Under the pieces are notes generated by a model. The model was not told the origin of the DNA and ran no database searches. It saw only the letters and a program-made list of their open reading frames with translations. The position numbers were made by a program, and so were the translations under genes. Below are positions 25,032 to 33,021 of a stretch of 64,000 bases of DNA, piece after piece. How positions within the stretch are numbered: position 1 is the first letter of the stretch; every line of letters begins with the position of its first letter. The stretch comes from Pelagibius sp. Alg239-R121. Its GTDB lineage: Bacteria > Pseudomonadota > Alphaproteobacteria > Kiloniellales > Kiloniellaceae. The DNA lies in NCBI RefSeq assembly GCF_947331435.1, contig NZ_CAMZOF010000007.1, positions 434,001 through 498,000 of the forward strand, given 5' to 3'.

Positions 25032-25685
25032 TTATCCCACTGTAATGTCGAAACGCCCGCTGAGTGCGCTCTCTCCGAGTTCCGGACTGGGCGTAAGGGG
25101 CACGATTAGCGACTTGCGTTGTTCAGGGTCTGAAACCTGGTTCAGCAAGCCATCCCTGAGGTTCTGGGGCTCGCCCTCGACATACATCTGAGTGACGAAG
25201 CGCTGAATGCCGTCGCCATTTACCAGGAAATGGATGTGTGGCGTTCGACCGGGATAAGCGACCGGTTTGATGGTACGAAAGCGATAGAGCCCTTCGTTAT
25301 CAGAAACTGCCCGTCCGTAACCTTGAAAATTCTTGTCACTCCGTCCGCGTCCGGCGTCCCGGCTGTGAAGATAGCGCCCGAAGGCATCACACTGCCAAAT
25401 CTCGACCGTTACGCCGCCTAGTGGTTTTCCATCCAGTCCTCGAACCTGACCATAGATGTCGGTAGGTTGACCAAAGGCCCGACCGGTTCGGCCATTGACG
25501 CTCAATAGATCGTTGTCGCGATCCAGGGGGAGTTTATCAGGGTAAAAGGGCCCCAGAGGCTGCCGCGGAGTCAGATTTGGCGTCGTTGCAGAGGCTGATA
25601 ATCCAGTGAATGAAATTACCGACCCGGCCGTAAAGCCGGCCGTTCGCCGAAGTATATGGCGTCTTGTTACAAGTCCGGACATCAT
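25032..25685 (-). CDS. Exported intradiol ring-cleavage dioxygenase-like protein
   Basis: A 217-residue protein of the protocatechuate 3,4-dioxygenase/hydroxyquinol family. It has an N-terminal twin-arginine-like signal (RRHILRRTAGFTAGSVISFTG). Core features are PLGPFYP, GQVRGLDGKPLGGVTVEIWQCDAFGRY and TPHIHF. The four expected Fe(III) ligands are present with correct spacing: Tyr105, Tyr144, His150 and His152. Members cleave catechol-type rings between the hydroxyls. Export and a compact size set this group apart from cytoplasmic PcaGH or CatA. The substrate is unknown, and it stands alone, so a periplasmic role on plant phenolics is only inference. Confidence 0.85.
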   Translation of the reverse strand: MMSGLVTRRHILRRTAGFTAGSVISFTGLSASATTPNLTPRQPLGPFYPDKLPLDRDNDLLSVNGRTGRAFGQPTDIYGQVRGLDGKPLGGVTVEIWQCDAFGRYLHSRDAGRGRSDKNFQGYGRAVSDNEGLYRFRTIKPVAYPGRTPHIHFLVNGDGIQRFVTQMYVEGEPQNLRDGLLNQVSDPEQRKSLIVPLTPSPELGESALSGRFDITVG

Positions 25686-25830
25686 TCCAGCTCCCAGTTG
25701 GGACGTTTTCTCGGCCTGGACGCAACCAATGCCTATGCATTCACATGGGTTATGGGCATCCGGAATTCAATTGAGACCGGTTCGCCCAGGGTATGTCGGA
25801 TAGAAGGCTCAACAGATGGCGATTCTAGAC

Positions 25831-27207
25831 TTATTCCTGCCGGCAGTTGTTACAGGCCCGGGAAGTCCAAAAACATGAGACGATGCCGGTCGTCAGGTTC
25901 GCGAAGGCTGCAGCCACGAATATTCCAACGATCCCGTAAAGCTCACCCGCAACAAAGGCGACTGGAATGTAGAGTACGATCATGCGCAAGAGCGTCAGGA
26001 TGGTGGAGCTCAAGGGGCGGCCAAGCGCGTTGAACCCGGCGCCGGCAACCATCACGGCGCCGTAACAGCCATAGCTGACCGGCACGATGATGAGATAGTC
26101 ACGGGCAATAGCGATTACGGATGGATCGTCATCGAACAGGCCGGCAAGTGCCGGACCGTAAAAGCCGAGAATAACAGCAGCGACTGCACCCCATCCAAAA
26201 CTTAGAAGATAACTTTCCCGCAATGTCGATCTGATTCGATCGACAAGCCCGGCGCCCAGATTTTGACCGACGATGGGACCCGTGCTCGACGAAAGCGCGA
26301 AGAGGAACACAAGGCTGAGCGCTTCTAACCGGGTTGCCAGTCCAAAACCGGCGACCGCCGTGGAACCGTAAGCCGCGACAAAGCGGGTAATGACGGCAAC
26401 AGCCATTGGGTTGATCATCTGCGTGCCCGCGGCCGGTAGCCCGACATGCAGGATACTGCGCCAGGATGCGAGAACTTTGGACATCTCTGGTTTCGACCAG
26501 CGAATCAGTCGCTCGCGATAATGCAGCACCGCAATCGCGGCAAAAAAGGTAATCGCGCGGCTAATCACTGTGGCGATGGCGGCGCCCTGCAGCTCGAGCC
26601 GTGGAAAGCCGGCGAGACCGAAGATCAACAAAGGATCCAGGGCAATGTTGACCAATGCGGCGATTACCATGATCAGGCTGGGAAACCTGGCATCGCCGCT
26701 TGCTCGGATGACGTTGTTTCCGACCATCGGAATAACCAAAAAGGCGATCCCGAGGTACCAGATTTCCATATAGTCACGGATCAGCGGCAGTAACGCCTCT
26801 TCTGCTCCTAAGAGACGGAACAGAGGATCAATGGTCAAAAGGCCCACGACAACGAAAACGCTGACGACGGCAGCGGCGAGAAGCAGGCTGTCGGTTGCCA
26901 GTTCTTCGACTTTTCCGCGATCGTTCTGACCGATTGCACGGGCGACAACAGCCGATGCACCTGCACCGAGACCGATTGCCAGACTGATGAGCACCATGAC
27001 AACGGGAAAGGTGAAGCTGATGGCGGCGAGCTGGGTGGTGCCGAGCTGCGCTACAAAGAAAGTGTCGGCCACGTTGAAGCCGATTGTCGCGAACAGTCCC
27101 CATACCATGGGCAGAGTCAGACCCAGGATGTGGCGGAATGTTGGGCCCTGGGTCAGGCGGGCGGTTGTTTGAGGACCGCTGTTCGCAGGTGCGCCTGATT
27201 CCGTCAC
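25831..27207 (-). CDS. MATE-family efflux transporter
   Basis: A 458-residue inner-membrane protein with about 12 helices in two homologous halves. It starts at GTG. Characteristic stretches are LGLTLPMVWGLFATIGFNVADTFFVAQLGTTQLAAISFTFPV at the front and AAGTQMINPMAVAVITRFVAAYGSTAVAGFGLATRLEAL opening the second half. MATE carriers export cationic drugs or metabolites using Na+ or H+ gradients. It is monocistronic and divergent from the small gene at 27435. The C-terminus ends CNNCRQE. Substrates cannot be predicted. Confidence 0.92.
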   Translation of the reverse strand: MTESGAPANSGPQTTARLTQGPTFRHILGLTLPMVWGLFATIGFNVADTFFVAQLGTTQLAAISFTFPVVMVLISLAIGLGAGASAVVARAIGQNDRGKVEELATDSLLLAAAVVSVFVVVGLLTIDPLFRLLGAEEALLPLIRDYMEIWYLGIAFLVIPMVGNNVIRASGDARFPSLIMVIAALVNIALDPLLIFGLAGFPRLELQGAAIATVISRAITFFAAIAVLHYRERLIRWSKPEMSKVLASWRSILHVGLPAAGTQMINPMAVAVITRFVAAYGSTAVAGFGLATRLEALSLVFLFALSSSTGPIVGQNLGAGLVDRIRSTLRESYLLSFGWGAVAAVILGFYGPALAGLFDDDPSVIAIARDYLIIVPVSYGCYGAVMVAGAGFNALGRPLSSTILTLLRMIVLYIPVAFVAGELYGIVGIFVAAAFANLTTGIVSCFWTSRACNNCRQE

Positions 27208-27434
27208 TTAATATCCGCCACACGCAACATGATTTTCCCCGGTTTGTCTTTGCTCAAGGCAAGGTAAAAGGACGACGCTGCGCGAGCAACTGCGGGTTTT
27301 TATGACTTCAACCGGGCTCCGGTTCGTCGGGATTCGAAAGAATTAGCAGAAATTTATATAAAATCCCGTTTACCTTTCGGTCATAGATCGCTGTCAGACT
27401 TGCTGTACCAATGCGGTATCGCAGGAAAATGTTG

Positions 27435-27791
27435 ATGTCAGTAATGCTTAAAAGCCCTTTGCCGGAACAACCGCCAGTATTGCCGGCTGAACCCGCCGTT
27501 CTCTCTGAAGATGAGGTGCAGCGCTTGATGGTCATGGGCGAAAAGATGATTGCGCTCGGACTTGCAGGTCACTGTGTGCCTTTGGCGACCGACGCAGGAG
27601 AGCAGGTTGTCGCTGTCCTGGACTGCGAGGGCGAACGCATTCTCTGCGCGTTCGGCAAAATCGGCGCCATTTACTGCGCGATCGATGCAGATTCCCGCGT
27701 TCTGGGCCATGGTGAAACCTTGGACGATGTCCTGGCAGTATTCCCCTATGTCTTTGGTCCGCATCCCGAGTTGTCGGAAATCCCCAGCTAG
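27435..27791 (+). CDS. Hypothetical protein (118 aa)
   Basis: A soluble protein of 118 residues if started at the ATG at 27435, which has AGGAAA about 9 bases upstream; alternative ATGs lie at 27429 and 27444. It has a proline-rich N-terminus (PLPEQPPVLPAEPAVL), a helix DEVQRLMVMGEKMIALGL, then a compact segment with VPLATDAGEQVVAVLDCEGERILCAFGKIGAIYCAID. The two nearby cysteines could be redox-active or metal-binding. No family recognised. Divergent from the MATE pump. Confidence 0.55.
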   Translation: MSVMLKSPLPEQPPVLPAEPAVLSEDEVQRLMVMGEKMIALGLAGHCVPLATDAGEQVVAVLDCEGERILCAFGKIGAIYCAIDADSRVLGHGETLDDVLAVFPYVFGPHPELSEIPS

Positions 27792-27915
27792 CATCTGCTT
27801 GTCTTTCCCAGGGTAAGGGAAAAGCATAATCTTATCAGGTAACTAGGGTAGGGTCAGTCTTGTGGCTGCTTGACCGGGAACTGGCGTGCTCTAGTCCTTT
27901 CCGGCCACAACGCCT

Positions 27916-28326
27916 TTAGTCGATGATCGATCGGCTCAGGCTGCGTAAGGCTAACAATCCGCGGATTTCGGCCGCAGAGGCCTGCGCCTTGCGATAGCGA
28001 TGCCACCAGTGACGACAATCCTCCCGATACTGTCTGCGAGTTGTCATTTCCTGCCGCCGTTGGCTCTTGCAGGCCCGGCGGTTGACCCGAAACATACGCC
28101 GGGCGAAGGCCACTTCAGTTTTCAGGGAGTGGTGGCGGCTCGTGAGCGGATCCCCGCAGGTTCGGGACATCTGTCTAGCGACTTCCGGCGGCATGGCGTC
28201 ATAGCGCGCTTCCGTTGTTTCAAGTTCGTCGATGATGAGACTCCTCTTTTGCTTGGTATTCATGGCTTCTACGAATGCAAGGTATGCAATCTTTGGGCGA
28301 TGTGCGTGAGGGGAATACTGGGCCAT
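27916..28326 (-). CDS. Hypothetical basic protein under possible repressor control
   Basis: A frame of 136 codons from an ATG at 28326; it is open to 28380, and another ATG lies at 28263. The product is very basic (KSQRRQEMTTRRQYREDCRHWWHRYRKAQ) with no known domain. The start at 28326 is preferred because the palindrome GTACCCAAATGGGTAC (28350-28365) would then sit in the promoter rather than in coding sequence. No strong ribosome site is visible for any start. It may be a DNA-binding protein, or not a real gene. It is transcribed away from the adjacent repressor gene's stop. Confidence 0.4.
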   Translation of the reverse strand: MAQYSPHAHRPKIAYLAFVEAMNTKQKRSLIIDELETTEARYDAMPPEVARQMSRTCGDPLTSRHHSLKTEVAFARRMFRVNRRACKSQRRQEMTTRRQYREDCRHWWHRYRKAQASAAEIRGLLALRSLSRSIID

Positions 28327-28349
28327 CAATGGACGTAATTCAACAAAAA

Positions 28350-28365
28350 GTACCCAAATGGGTAC
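28350..28365. promoter_or_regulatory. Operator-like palindrome GTACCC-N4-GGGTAC
   Basis: Perfect 6-bp arms around AAAT. It contains the same TGGGTACAA word (28359-28367) that recurs three times in the promoter of the XRE/S24 repressor 0.9 kb away. This suggests that the repressor also controls the 27916 gene. Confidence 0.5.
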
Positions 28366-28453
28366 AAATGTATATTTCATAAATTGAATAGCAGCCGAAA
28401 TGGGAGTGTTACAGAGGTGCTCCCGCAGCTAACACCACCTCAGCCATGCCGTC

Positions 28454-29248
28454 TTACACGCCGAGTAACTCCGAAGCCGTCAGGATCCGATACATCGCCC
28501 GGATATTATCGTTATCAAACGCGATGTCGTCCCGCGCGGGATTAAACTGCTGCAACACTGTTCGCGTCGGCGTCTTTTTAACCAGTCGCTTAATATAGCA
28601 TTGACCTGGATCACCATCGTGACCATGCAATTCAACGATTACGTCGCAGCCGCTGGTTGCCGGCCGGCCGGGATGAACAAAGACAATTTCGCCTTCCTCG
28701 AAACGTGGCGACATGGATTGCCCGACGACGTAGATGGCAAAGACGTTCGAGGCGCCGGCGATACCCGGCGGCCGACGAACACGATCAACGACTTCGCCGT
28801 TGAATTCAAAGCAGCTTTCGTTCCCACCCACGGCAACACCACGCACCTCCACATCGCGTAGAAGGTTGGCAGTTGCGGGCACCGCGACCGATGCTGGGGC
28901 GGCCTCGCCGGACCGGGGTGCAAAATCGCTTTCAGGTGCGTCAAAGCCGGATGCCAAGGCGTCGTAGCGTTGCCGGGAAATACGGTTCTCTACTTGATTC
29001 GGATAGCCGGTCGAGGCCGAAACGCTGTCTCCCGTGTCGTCGAAATCTTCGGTCCCGACGTCGGTATCAATCAATTCTGCGGGATGACACTCCAACGCGC
29101 GCGCCAGGCGGCGCATCCATTCCACGGTCAAACGCCGTTCGCCTCGTTCCAGCTTGACGATTTGCGAACGTCCGGTGCCCACAAGCTTTCCCAAGCCATC
29201 CTGGGTCAAGCCTTGTCGGCGTCGCAGTTCTTTGATGCGGTTGGTCAT
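28454..29248 (-). CDS. XRE-family repressor with S24 (LexA/CI-like) peptidase domain
   Basis: A 264-residue protein starting MTNRIKELRRRQGLTQDGLG at the ATG at 29248; the frame is open to 29350. Residues 5-58 form an XRE helix-turn-helix (GLTQDGLGKLVGTGRSQIVKLERGER). An acidic linker follows, then a C-terminal S24 domain with the Ser/Lys dyad Ser178 (YVVGQSMSPRFEEGEIVFVHP) and Lys220 (CYIKRLVKK). Such proteins are phage-CI or stress-response repressors, sometimes self-cleaving. A clear Ala-Gly cleavage pair before the S24 domain is not obvious. Three TGGGYACAA sites precede the gene, consistent with autoregulation. No phage structural genes lie nearby. Confidence 0.88.
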   Translation of the reverse strand: MTNRIKELRRRQGLTQDGLGKLVGTGRSQIVKLERGERRLTVEWMRRLARALECHPAELIDTDVGTEDFDDTGDSVSASTGYPNQVENRISRQRYDALASGFDAPESDFAPRSGEAAPASVAVPATANLLRDVEVRGVAVGGNESCFEFNGEVVDRVRRPPGIAGASNVFAIYVVGQSMSPRFEEGEIVFVHPGRPATSGCDVIVELHGHDGDPGQCYIKRLVKKTPTRTVLQQFNPARDDIAFDNDNIRAMYRILTASELLGV

Positions 29249-29274
29249 GAAGCGAATATATCGTATCACCAAAC

Positions 29275-29336
29275 TGGGTACAATGTGTAAATTGGGCACA
29301 ATTATAGCTTGCTTGCTGACCACGTAATGGGTACAA
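29275..29336. promoter_or_regulatory. Three TGGGYACAA sites in the repressor promoter
   Basis: TGGGTACAA (29275-29283), TGGGCACAA (29293-29301) and TGGGTACAA (29328-29336) lie in the same orientation within 62 bases, immediately upstream of the XRE/S24 start. A fourth copy is at 28359-28367. They are likely operator half-sites for the repressor itself. Confidence 0.55.
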
Positions 29337-29490
29337 AATTTTACTATCATGTGTAGAAAAAAAGAAGGTCGAAATGTGGTCGATTTTTTGTTTTGCAGCC
29401 CTTCGTTGATGCAACCGAGATTACTGATCTGCCAGGCCCGCAGTGCTGGTGGTCAAAGAGGGGCCACAGCCGCGACAGGAGGGCATTTCA

Positions 29491-29862
29491 GTGGATGATG
29501 GGACCGAGCGTTATCCGGTTTTCTTTCTGACGAAGACCGAGGCCTTTGTTCTTGAATGCCGGAACCGCGGCATGAGTGAAACAGCCATTCGGAGATTGCT
29601 GCAGCTCTCCGCGGCCGATGCGGTCGCTCTTGGACTGATATCCGCGCAGGGGGCTGGCTGCAAGGCAGGTCAGGAGACGAGCGGACAAACACCCAACGCT
29701 GAGAGCTGGCCGCACCTGCAAGGCAGGCGCAAGCCTTTCGCCCGCAGGAGAGCGCAGCATCTCCTTAACCGGCGGCACAAGACCGGCGCCGGAAACACAC
29801 GAGATAGCCGGACACAAGCCCCTAACACGCAATATCAGAAAGCACGAGGAGACAAGGTATGA
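29491..29862 (+). CDS. Hypothetical protein with HTH-like N-terminus (123 aa)
   Basis: Started at a GTG at 29491 because AGGAGGG lies 7 bases upstream; the frame is open from 29443. Residues about 10-45 (VFFLTKTEAFVLECRNRGMSETAIRRLLQLSAADAVAL) look like a sigma-4/LuxR-type helix-turn-helix. The rest is a low-complexity basic tail rich in Gly, Gln, Arg and His, with no predicted fold. It overlaps the DnaA-C-like gene by an ATGA, so the two are co-translated. It is divergent from the repressor. No family recognised. Confidence 0.55.
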   Translation: MDDGTERYPVFFLTKTEAFVLECRNRGMSETAIRRLLQLSAADAVALGLISAQGAGCKAGQETSGQTPNAESWPHLQGRRKPFARRRAQHLLNRRHKTGAGNTRDSRTQAPNTQYQKARGDKV

Positions 29863-30281
29863 GCTACCGTGAAGAGGAACGTCGGAACGCGTCAGGTACA
29901 GAGGGCTCAAGCGTCCGAGTGCAAGATGATGAGGCATCACGCTCTCACGATCTCTCGGCCCCCAGGAACGGGTCCTTGGGTTCCGCCACGCCTCAAGATA
30001 TTTTGCATGCCGTGGCGGAAGAAAGCGGGATTTCCCTGGCTCTGCTCCTTTGTGCCCGGCGTGATCGTAAGATTGCGCGTCCGCGTCAGCTTGCAATGTA
30101 CCTGATGCGAAAGCTTTGCTTTGAGCTTTCTCTCGCCAAAATCGGCGCAAACGTGGGTGGGCGGGATCATAAGACGGTCATGCATGCCTGCGATCTCATG
30201 GATTACCTGCTAACCCGTGACCGTGATCTTCAGGGCCTGCAACAGCGCGTGTTTGATCGGCTCTACTGCGAAGGCTTATGA
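29859..30281 (+). CDS. Stand-alone DnaA domain IV (Bac_DnaA_C) protein
   Basis: A 140-residue protein with a disordered charged N-terminus (1-44) and one recognisable domain (about 45-115): DILHAVAEESGIS, then RPRQLAMYLMRKLCFELSLAKIG and the DnaA-box-binding signature VGGRDHKTVMHAC. The AAA+ ATPase domain of DnaA is entirely absent. Such proteins could compete for DnaA boxes or act as transcription factors. It is translationally coupled to the upstream HTH-like gene and followed by more unknown genes of an alphaproteobacterial accessory block. It is not the replication initiator itself. Confidence 0.85.
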   Translation: MSYREEERRNASGTEGSSVRVQDDEASRSHDLSAPRNGSLGSATPQDILHAVAEESGISLALLLCARRDRKIARPRQLAMYLMRKLCFELSLAKIGANVGGRDHKTVMHACDLMDYLLTRDRDLQGLQQRVFDRLYCEGL

Positions 30282-30333
30282 CCCTGCGTCTAGATGGCCT
30301 TTTTTACTCCGAAAGTGAGCATAAGAGTTGGCT

Positions 30334-30936
30334 ATGAAGAAAATTGGGCGGAAACGCTTGACGGTCTCGGATTTGCAGCCGGTTGTTACCGGTGGGGTAG
30401 AAAGTGGGGGCCGGTCCGCACAGAGAGCTTCAGCGGCGCCGAGTTTGGCGGGTGGCAGGCTTCACAATGGCGATCTCACAGCAAGTGATATGGGGGTTAG
30501 TGCCCGGGCACGCCACAACGGCGGTATTCTCGTCGAGGCCCGTTCAGTCTCTGTACAGGGCAACGTCGTCATGGTCGGCGCTAAAGCCAGGTACGAGTGT
30601 TTGCTTGACCAATTGCTGGATCAGGAAGTCATTAAGCCTGAGCTTTACGATGCGGGTGTGTGGCTTCGATCACTTTATCTGCGTACTCGAGTTAGCGAAG
30701 GTGTTTCACGCTACGGCGATTTGGGTTTTGACCGGGATGGCGGTCGGTCAAGTTTTGGTCCAGAAATGTCGGATGAGTTAGCCTGGAATCTCCGCGTTCT
30801 GCGCGACACGATGCTTAGTTTGGGCGGACATTGGGCCTCACTGCGCAAACTGTGCTGCGATGATCAAATGCCGGCTTCTCGCAGGACCCTGAATGATGGG
30901 TTGAGTGCTTTGGCGAAGCTCAGAGGTTTTGTTTGA
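30334..30936 (+). CDS. Hypothetical protein, possibly DUF6456-like (200 aa)
   Basis: A protein of about 200 residues from the ATG at 30334. The N-terminal third is low complexity. The C-terminal part is helical: LLDQEVIKPELYDAGVWLRSLYLRTRVSEGVSRYGD, then DLAWN-type helices ending ASRRTLNDGLSALAKLRGF. The pattern (AG..LR..Y, a basic Tyr-containing loop, then a C-terminal RRTLNDGLSALA helix) recalls DUF6456 proteins found near DnaA-C-like genes in alphaproteobacteria. I hold that assignment only weakly. It lies 52 bases after the DnaA-C gene, likely in the same transcript. Confidence 0.5.
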   Translation: MKKIGRKRLTVSDLQPVVTGGVESGGRSAQRASAAPSLAGGRLHNGDLTASDMGVSARARHNGGILVEARSVSVQGNVVMVGAKARYECLLDQLLDQEVIKPELYDAGVWLRSLYLRTRVSEGVSRYGDLGFDRDGGRSSFGPEMSDELAWNLRVLRDTMLSLGGHWASLRKLCCDDQMPASRRTLNDGLSALAKLRGFV

Positions 30937-31054
30937 GTGATCTTCCCTTTCTGCTTAGTTCTATGGCATGGCGAAGAGAAAAGGTCGCAGCGCTTCACGA
31001 AATGCTGATAACATTGCGACCGGAAGCCGATGTATAGTTTCAAAGGGTAAGACG

Positions 31055-31522
31055 ATGTCGAACGAAGATGAGCCTGACGGCTTGACCGAGATCGAGACGG
31101 ATCGCGAAGGCGTTGTGTTTGCAAGGATTATTCGCGGCGTAGCCGATCATTTGTCGAAGATGGACGTCGAAGAAGGGCCGGACGATATCGACCAGATGTT
31201 GCGGGTTTTCTCGGAACTCGCGGATGCTTTCGAAACCACTAATGGGTTCGAATTCGACCATGAGCAGGCGCTTCCGCTCAGCTACGCCTTTACGATGCTG
31301 GAGGCTGGGATGCGTGTGATGTCGGAACAGGCCACGACTGGTGGTTATTTCAATGCAGCGGCCAAGATGGAGTGGGCGGCGGTACAGGCCAAAGGAATGA
31401 TCGGCGAGTTGGAACGGCGCCATGCTTCGGATGAGGGCGGTGTTATCACTTTCGACGATGACGACGAAACCGTTGAAGACGCTTTTTTCGATCTGGATAG
31501 CGAAGGCGTGACCAAACACTGA
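31055..31522 (+). CDS. Acidic hypothetical protein (155 aa)
   Basis: Started at the ATG at 31055, which follows an AAAGGG site; an ATG at 30968 in the same frame would add 29 residues. The protein is acidic and helical, with MEWAAVQAKGMIGELERR and a very acidic end (ITFDDDDETVEDAFFDLDSEG). There is no signal peptide or membrane segment and no recognised family. It sits 118 bases downstream of the DUF6456-like gene on the same strand, within the accessory block. Confidence 0.6.
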   Translation: MSNEDEPDGLTEIETDREGVVFARIIRGVADHLSKMDVEEGPDDIDQMLRVFSELADAFETTNGFEFDHEQALPLSYAFTMLEAGMRVMSEQATTGGYFNAAAKMEWAAVQAKGMIGELERRHASDEGGVITFDDDDETVEDAFFDLDSEGVTKH

Positions 31523-31565
31523 GTGCTTCAGTAACTGTTTTGGGCATCGGAGTGGATCACGGAAG

Positions 31566-32276
31566 ATGAAGTGCAGAAGCATTCTCGCAGTGACTTTGCT
31601 TGTGGCTGCATCTTTGGCGTTGACAGGCAGAGCGGCGCAGGCGGATTACGCTGCTGGTTTGGCAGCCTATGACGGCGGAGATCTTGCTCTGGCCGTCTCT
31701 GAGTGGCGTTCTTCGGCGAACGCAGGTGATACGCGGGCTCAGACCGCGCTAGGCAACGCTTATTCCAGCGGTTTGCATGTTGCAGTCAATCATCGCCTGG
31801 CTTCCGACTGGTATTTGAAGGCCGCTCAAAATGGGAATGCCGACGCTCAGTACAGCTTGGCGTCGAGCTACGCCACTGGACTTGGAGTCGAGAGAGATCT
31901 TGCGGAAGCCATAAAATGGTTTCGTGCTGCGGCGGAAAACGGAGAGGTCCGGGCCCAATTCGAGTTGGCGGAACGCTATGCCAGCGGTGCAGGTGTTCGC
32001 CAGGACCAGATGCTTGCCACCCGCTGGTTTCGAGCAGCCGCCGATCAAGGACATGTCTTTGCACAGATCACTGTCGCCGAACGCTATGAAAAGGGGCAGG
32101 GCGGTCAGGCGAATCCGGTTGACGCCTATACCTGGTACTACATCGTGAGCCAAAGGGATGAGACCTTTGCGCGTCAGGTTGCCCAGCCTCTCGGGAGGAT
32201 CGAAAACGTTCTTTCGAGAGATGATTTGATACTGGCGCGCGAACAGGCGGAATCCTGGCTGAAAAATAACATATAG
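31566..32276 (+). CDS. Exported Sel1-repeat (TPR-like) protein
   Basis: A 236-residue protein with signal peptide MKCRSILAVTLLVAASLALTGRAAQA. At least four Sel1-like repeats follow, each with the A...G...A pattern (AVSEWRSSANAGDTRAQTALGNAYSSG; ASDWYLKAAQNGNADAQYSLASSYATG; and two more), then a helical cap. Sel1 proteins mediate protein-protein contacts, often in envelope stress or secretion. It lies 43 bases after the acidic hypothetical gene and ends at a good terminator. The partner is unknown. Confidence 0.88.
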   Translation: MKCRSILAVTLLVAASLALTGRAAQADYAAGLAAYDGGDLALAVSEWRSSANAGDTRAQTALGNAYSSGLHVAVNHRLASDWYLKAAQNGNADAQYSLASSYATGLGVERDLAEAIKWFRAAAENGEVRAQFELAERYASGAGVRQDQMLATRWFRAAADQGHVFAQITVAERYEKGQGGQANPVDAYTWYYIVSQRDETFARQVAQPLGRIENVLSRDDLILAREQAESWLKNNI

Positions 32277-32288
32277 AGTATCGGGCTT

Positions 32289-32335
32289 ATCGCCAGAAAT
32301 ACCATGTAGGCATATGATATCTGGCGATTTTCTTT
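32289..32335 (+). terminator. Terminator-like hairpin after the Sel1 gene
   Basis: The arms ATCGCCAGA (32289-32297) and TCTGGCGAT (32320-32328) pair perfectly over 9 bp and are followed by TTTTCTTT. The loop is 22 bases and partly self-complementary. It starts 12 bases after the Sel1 stop codon. Confidence 0.6.
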
Positions 32336-32351
32336 GTAACGACTGTAGGCA

Positions 32352-32987
32352 GTGCTGCGCTGCCAATGGTATAGTGGTGTGGATTGCAGTCAGGGCGGCG
32401 CGTACATCATTGACCCTGAGTATTACCCGAGAAGCAGCGAGACAGTCATTCCTGAGACCTTCACAGATGCCGAGCGTGAGCGGTTCCACAACCTGCTGAT
32501 GCTTGCCGCGGAAAGCCCCTTCGAGGGCGAGCGGAACAATGCCTTGGCTGCGGCAAAACGCATGGCCGATCGTAAGGGGCTGACGCTGGACGAGGCAGCG
32601 GCGATGCGGACTCAGGCTGCATCCGCAAAGCCCCAGCCGGAAAGCCCTCGCGCGGAGACCGAGCGGGAGAAGGAATTCAATAGCCGCTTTGCCACTGCAA
32701 CCCATCTGATGGATCAGGAGATCCGGCGGGAAAAGGCGCGGCGGGAAGCGGCATTGAAAGCGGCGAGGGATCGCGGCCTGGATGCAGAAGAACGTAGAGC
32801 TGCGGAGCGCAGGAGCAGACAAATACACGTTAATCGCTCAAACAAAAAGGCACGTATGAACCCACATCGTCATGCTGCCGTTCTTTTGCGTGAAACCTCC
32901 TTGCCGTTTCGTGAGGTTGCCAATATTACGGGCCTTGATGTCTATCAAATCGTTGGAATGAAGCTAAAGATGCGAAACGTCGCGTGA
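32352..32987 (+). CDS. Hypothetical protein with DUF2786-like and HTH-like segments
   Basis: About 211 codons from a GTG at 32352; no ATG start exists in the first 80 codons, and a GTG at 32379 is an alternative, so the true start is unclear. The segment HNLLMLAAESPFEGERNNALAAAKRMADRKGLTLDEA resembles the DUF2786 pattern (LL.LA..SPFEGER..A). A highly charged helical middle follows. The C-terminus AAVLLRETSLPFREVANITGLDVYQIVGMKLKMRN looks like a helix-turn-helix ending. It may be a regulatory or phage-derived protein. The unusual start raises the chance of a truncated N-terminus. Confidence 0.55.
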   Translation: MLRCQWYSGVDCSQGGAYIIDPEYYPRSSETVIPETFTDAERERFHNLLMLAAESPFEGERNNALAAAKRMADRKGLTLDEAAAMRTQAASAKPQPESPRAETEREKEFNSRFATATHLMDQEIRREKARREAALKAARDRGLDAEERRAAERRSRQIHVNRSNKKARMNPHRHAAVLLRETSLPFREVANITGLDVYQIVGMKLKMRNVA

Positions 32988-33021
32988 CGGCCGTGCCCAT
33001 CGTATTTTGTTCCTTAGCGTC

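Noticed and set aside
29488-30150. 220-codon open frame on the minus strand across the HTH-like and DnaA-C genes
   Set aside because: It is antisense to the clear DnaA domain IV gene, shows no family-like sequence and has no ribosome site. It is an effect of GC-rich codon use.
28454-31522. Prophage region suggested by the CI-like repressor and DnaA-C protein
   Set aside because: No integrase, terminase, portal, capsid or tail genes and no attachment-site repeats were found. A domesticated regulatory block is simpler.
31749-32828. 359-codon minus-strand frame opposite the Sel1 gene
   Set aside because: The plus strand encodes a signal peptide and regular Sel1 repeats; the antisense frame is rich in Arg, Pro, Cys and His, and has no domain.
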